DNA of 64,000 nt from Falsiruegeria mediterranea M17. GTDB taxonomy: Bacteria; Pseudomonadota; Alphaproteobacteria; Rhodobacterales; Rhodobacteraceae. Position numbers and translations under genes: made by a program. Location of the stretch: the NCBI RefSeq assembly GCF_900302455.1, contig NZ_ONZG01000001.1:496001-560000 (forward strand). Reading direction: 5' to 3'. How positions within the stretch are numbered: the stretch's first letter is position 1; each line of letters opens with the position of its first letter. Shown piece after piece: positions 62,333-64,000 of the stretch. The notes below the pieces were generated by a model, which did no database searches, had not been told where the DNA came from, and saw only the letters and a program-made list of their open reading frames with translations.

Positions 62333-63066
62333 CGCGCTATCTTCCCGCCTTAGCAGCGACCATCTTTGCCGTGGCGGTTTGGCAGGTGATCGTCTCTTTG
62401 ACTGATCTGCCGAAGTTCATCCTGCCTGGACCGCTTTTGGTTGCGGAAACTTGGTGGAAGAACCGGGCCATCATTGCTGAACACACTCTGATCACCGGGA
62501 TCGAGGTGCTGATTGGGTTGGGGCTAGGCGCGGCGCTTGGGGTCGTGACTGCGATCCAGCTAGCGACCTCGCGCGTGGCGCGGGTTTTGGTGCAACCGAT
62601 GCTGGTGTTCACCCAAGCCCTGCCGGTCTTTGCCTTGGCGCCGATCCTGACGTTGTGGCTGGGCTATGGGCTGTGGTCCAAGGTGGCGATGGCTGTGCTG
62701 ATCATCTATTTCCCGGTAACGGCATCCTTCTTTGACGGGCTTATGCGAACGCCGCCCGGTTACTTGGATCTGGCGCGTACAATGCAGGCCAACCCGCGCG
62801 CAGTGCTCTGGTACATCCGTATTCCGGCGGCACTGCCGAACCTTGCGTCTGGTTTGCGACTGGCGGCGGTCTATGCGCCGATTGGGGCAGTGATTGGTGA
62901 GTGGGTGGGCGCGTCCAAAGGGTTGGGCTACTTGATGCTTCTGGCCAACGGGCGCGCCAAAACCGATTTGATGTTTGCCGCGATGCTCACTCTTGGTGTC
63001 TTCTCGGTCCTGCTGCATTTGGCCGTGCGCAAGGCCACCGCACGGATGGCGGGTGAGGGCGGTTAA
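62329..63066 (+). CDS. thiX: HMP ABC transporter permease ThiX
   Basis: A 245-residue permease with about six membrane helices. It begins MTRYLPALAATIFAVAVWQV; the EAA-type loop is FFDGLMRTPPGYLDLARTMQ and IRIPAALPNLASGLRLAAVY (about 165-185). From ATG 62329 it overlaps the thiZ stop by four bases; the longer ORF from 62230 lies within thiZ. It is the last gene of the thi operon; radC starts 35 bases later. Confidence 0.9.
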   Translation: MTRYLPALAATIFAVAVWQVIVSLTDLPKFILPGPLLVAETWWKNRAIIAEHTLITGIEVLIGLGLGAALGVVTAIQLATSRVARVLVQPMLVFTQALPVFALAPILTLWLGYGLWSKVAMAVLIIYFPVTASFFDGLMRTPPGYLDLARTMQANPRAVLWYIRIPAALPNLASGLRLAAVYAPIGAVIGEWVGASKGLGYLMLLANGRAKTDLMFAAMLTLGVFSVLLHLAVRKATARMAGEGG

Positions 63067-63101
63067 CCTTTCAGAAACCGATTCGGGCAGAGGCTGTGGA
63101 T

Positions 63102-63857
63102 ATGACCCAAAATGCCTTTGCCGAAGCCCCAATGTTGTTTGACCTGGACGAGGCGCCCGAGGCCCCACTGCCATCGGGTCGGTTGCCGTCCTACATCAAG
63201 GATCACCGGAAGCGCCTGCGCGAAAGGTTCATGGAGGGCGGGGCAGCAGCCATGCCGGATTATGAGTTGTTGGAGCTGGTGCTTTTTCGTTCGATCCCCA
63301 GGCAAGATGTAAAACCCTTGGCACGGCTGCTGCTGGATACCTTTGGCGATTTCAACCGGGTGCTGACGGCCCCGGTTGAGCGGCTGCAAGAGGTCAAGGG
63401 CGTGGGCGACGCGGTGATCACGGACCTCAAGGTGCTCGAGGCGTCTGCGCATCGCATGGCGCGGGCGCGGGTGATGCAACGGCAAGTGATTTCCAGTTGG
63501 GATGCGTTGCTGGATTACTGCCACACCACCATGGCGCATCGCGAAACGGAACAATTCCGGGTGTTCTTTCTGGACCGCAAGAACGTGCTCATTGCGGATG
63601 AGGAACAGGCGCGCGGCACAGTAGATCACGTGCCGGTCTATCCACGCGAGGTGGCAAAGCGGGCGCTGGAACTGAACGCCTCGGCGCTCATCTTGGTGCA
63701 CAATCATCCATCGGGCGACCCGACACCGTCGCAGTCGGACGTCGATATGACCAACCAGATCCAAAGCGCCTGCGTTGCACTTGGTTTGACGTTGCATGAT
63801 CACCTGATCATCGGAAAATCGACCGAGCTGAGTTTTAGAGCTGAGGGGTATCTCTAG
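63102..63857 (+). CDS. radC: RadC family JAB1/MPN-domain protein
   Basis: A 251-residue protein with an N-terminal helix-hairpin-helix region (DYELLELVLFRSIPRQDVKP and LQEVKGVGDAVITDLKVLEA) and the MPN/JAB domain: LFLDRKN-type FRVFFLDRKNVLIADEEQAR and the zinc motif LILVHNHPSGDPTPSQSDVD (about 190-209). The repair role named after E. coli RadC is doubtful; the family has a predicted metal-dependent hydrolase fold. ATG 63102 has AGAGG nine bases upstream; a GTG at 63096 is less well placed. Confidence 0.93.
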   Translation: MTQNAFAEAPMLFDLDEAPEAPLPSGRLPSYIKDHRKRLRERFMEGGAAAMPDYELLELVLFRSIPRQDVKPLARLLLDTFGDFNRVLTAPVERLQEVKGVGDAVITDLKVLEASAHRMARARVMQRQVISSWDALLDYCHTTMAHRETEQFRVFFLDRKNVLIADEEQARGTVDHVPVYPREVAKRALELNASALILVHNHPSGDPTPSQSDVDMTNQIQSACVALGLTLHDHLIIGKSTELSFRAEGYL

Positions 63858-63911
63858 GGGGCGCTGCCCCCGTCGCTACGACTCCCCCGGAATATTTTCA
63901 AAAGAACGAAG
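63857..63911. repeat. Roseobacter-type intergenic repeat with two hairpins
   Basis: GGGGGC-GCT-GCCCCC (63857-63871) and GTCG-CTA-CGAC (63872-63882) are adjacent perfect hairpins, followed by TCCCCC and GAATATTTTCAAAAGAACGAAG (63890-63911). The tail resembles the one at 18311-18332. It lies between the convergent radC and OmpA genes and may act as a bidirectional terminator. Confidence 0.6.
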
Positions 63912-63915
63912 GGGC

Positions 63916-64000
63916 TTAGCGCACCCAGACCTCGACCCTGCGGTTGACCTGACGGCCCCAGTCGCTGTCGTCGCAGGCCATGGGCATGGCCTCTCCAAAG
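63916..64000 (-). CDS. OmpA-family protein, C-terminal part (runs off window end)
   Basis: The minus strand from the edge reads FGEAMPMACDDSDWG then RQVNRRVEVWVR and stops at TAA (63916-63918). This is the C-terminus of the OmpA peptidoglycan-binding domain, with the conserved arginine pair in NRRVEVWV. The rest of the protein lies outside the window, so domain order and export signal cannot be described. It is convergent with radC. Confidence 0.85.
   Translation of the reverse strand, partial: FGEAMPMACDDSDWGRQVNRRVEVWVR

Overview
The window looks like the chromosomal replication-origin region of a marine Rhodobacteraceae (Roseobacter-group) alphaproteobacterium. I infer this from gene order (maf-aroE-coaE-dnaQ on one side, hemJ-rho-mnmE-mnmG-rsmG-parA-parB on the other), from the familiar alphaproteobacterial look of the proteins (for example TimA-type, HemJ, a NavSp-like sodium channel, a GT14 enzyme with a long C-terminal extension), and from the moderately high GC content. 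The species assignment is from memory of these families and was not checked by search.

Layout. 1-3.9 kb: a partial Smr-domain gene, mltA and timA on the minus strand, then fxsA and secB on the plus strand. 3.2-5.9 kb: dnaQ, coaE, aroE and maf, tightly packed on the minus strand. 5.95-6.35 kb: the only long gap in the window (407 bases). It is AT-rich, has four DnaA-box-like 9-mers and a 12-bp inverted repeat, and genes on both sides run away from it; it is my oriC candidate. 6.35-13.7 kb: hemJ, rho, mnmE, mnmG, rsmG, parA and parB, with three perfect 16-bp parS sites inside mnmG and rsmG. 13.7-20.9 kb: DUF454, hemW, rdgB and rph (minus), hrcA-grpE (plus), mutS (minus). 21.1-31.3 kb: metabolism and housekeeping (malic enzyme, ribokinase-like kinase, msrA, thiopurine methyltransferase-like, small sulfotransferase-like, SCP2, argG, two tandem paralogous membrane proteins, ilvA). 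31.3-33.1 kb: an HPt protein and a divergent receiver-PP2C phosphatase. 33.1-36.4 kb: NUDIX, hslO, a second NUDIX, CCA-adding enzyme. 36.4-42.9 kb: a 10-codon ORF with a strong ribosome-binding site, a pair of ABC half-exporters, an rRNA methyltransferase-like gene, a single-domain voltage-gated sodium channel, and an L,D-transpeptidase. 42.9-50.9 kb: a surface-glycan locus (two-domain sulfotransferase, GT14, two GT2 paralogues, kdsB, cysQ, an orphan capsule-type ABC-2 permease). 51-55.4 kb: alkB, then dnaK-dnaJ with a heat-shock-like promoter and two strong terminators. 55.5-63.1 kb: a TPP riboswitch followed by thiD-thiO-thiS-thiG-thiE-thiF and an HMP salvage set (ThiY-like binding protein, tenA, thiZ, thiX). 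63.1-64 kb: radC, a Roseobacter-type hairpin repeat, and the C-terminus of an OmpA-family protein.

How the parts fit. The parAB genes and parS sites lie about 3-7 kb from the oriC candidate, as expected for origin segregation. The thi operon combines de novo thiazole synthesis (glycine oxidase type, so aerobic) with import and salvage of the pyrimidine; no thiC is present here. In the glycan locus the sulfotransferase would produce PAP, CysQ would remove it, and KdsB would supply CMP-Kdo, which together suggest a sulfated, Kdo-containing surface polysaccharide. This last point is inference. I see no prophage, transposase, CRISPR array, tRNA or rRNA in the window.
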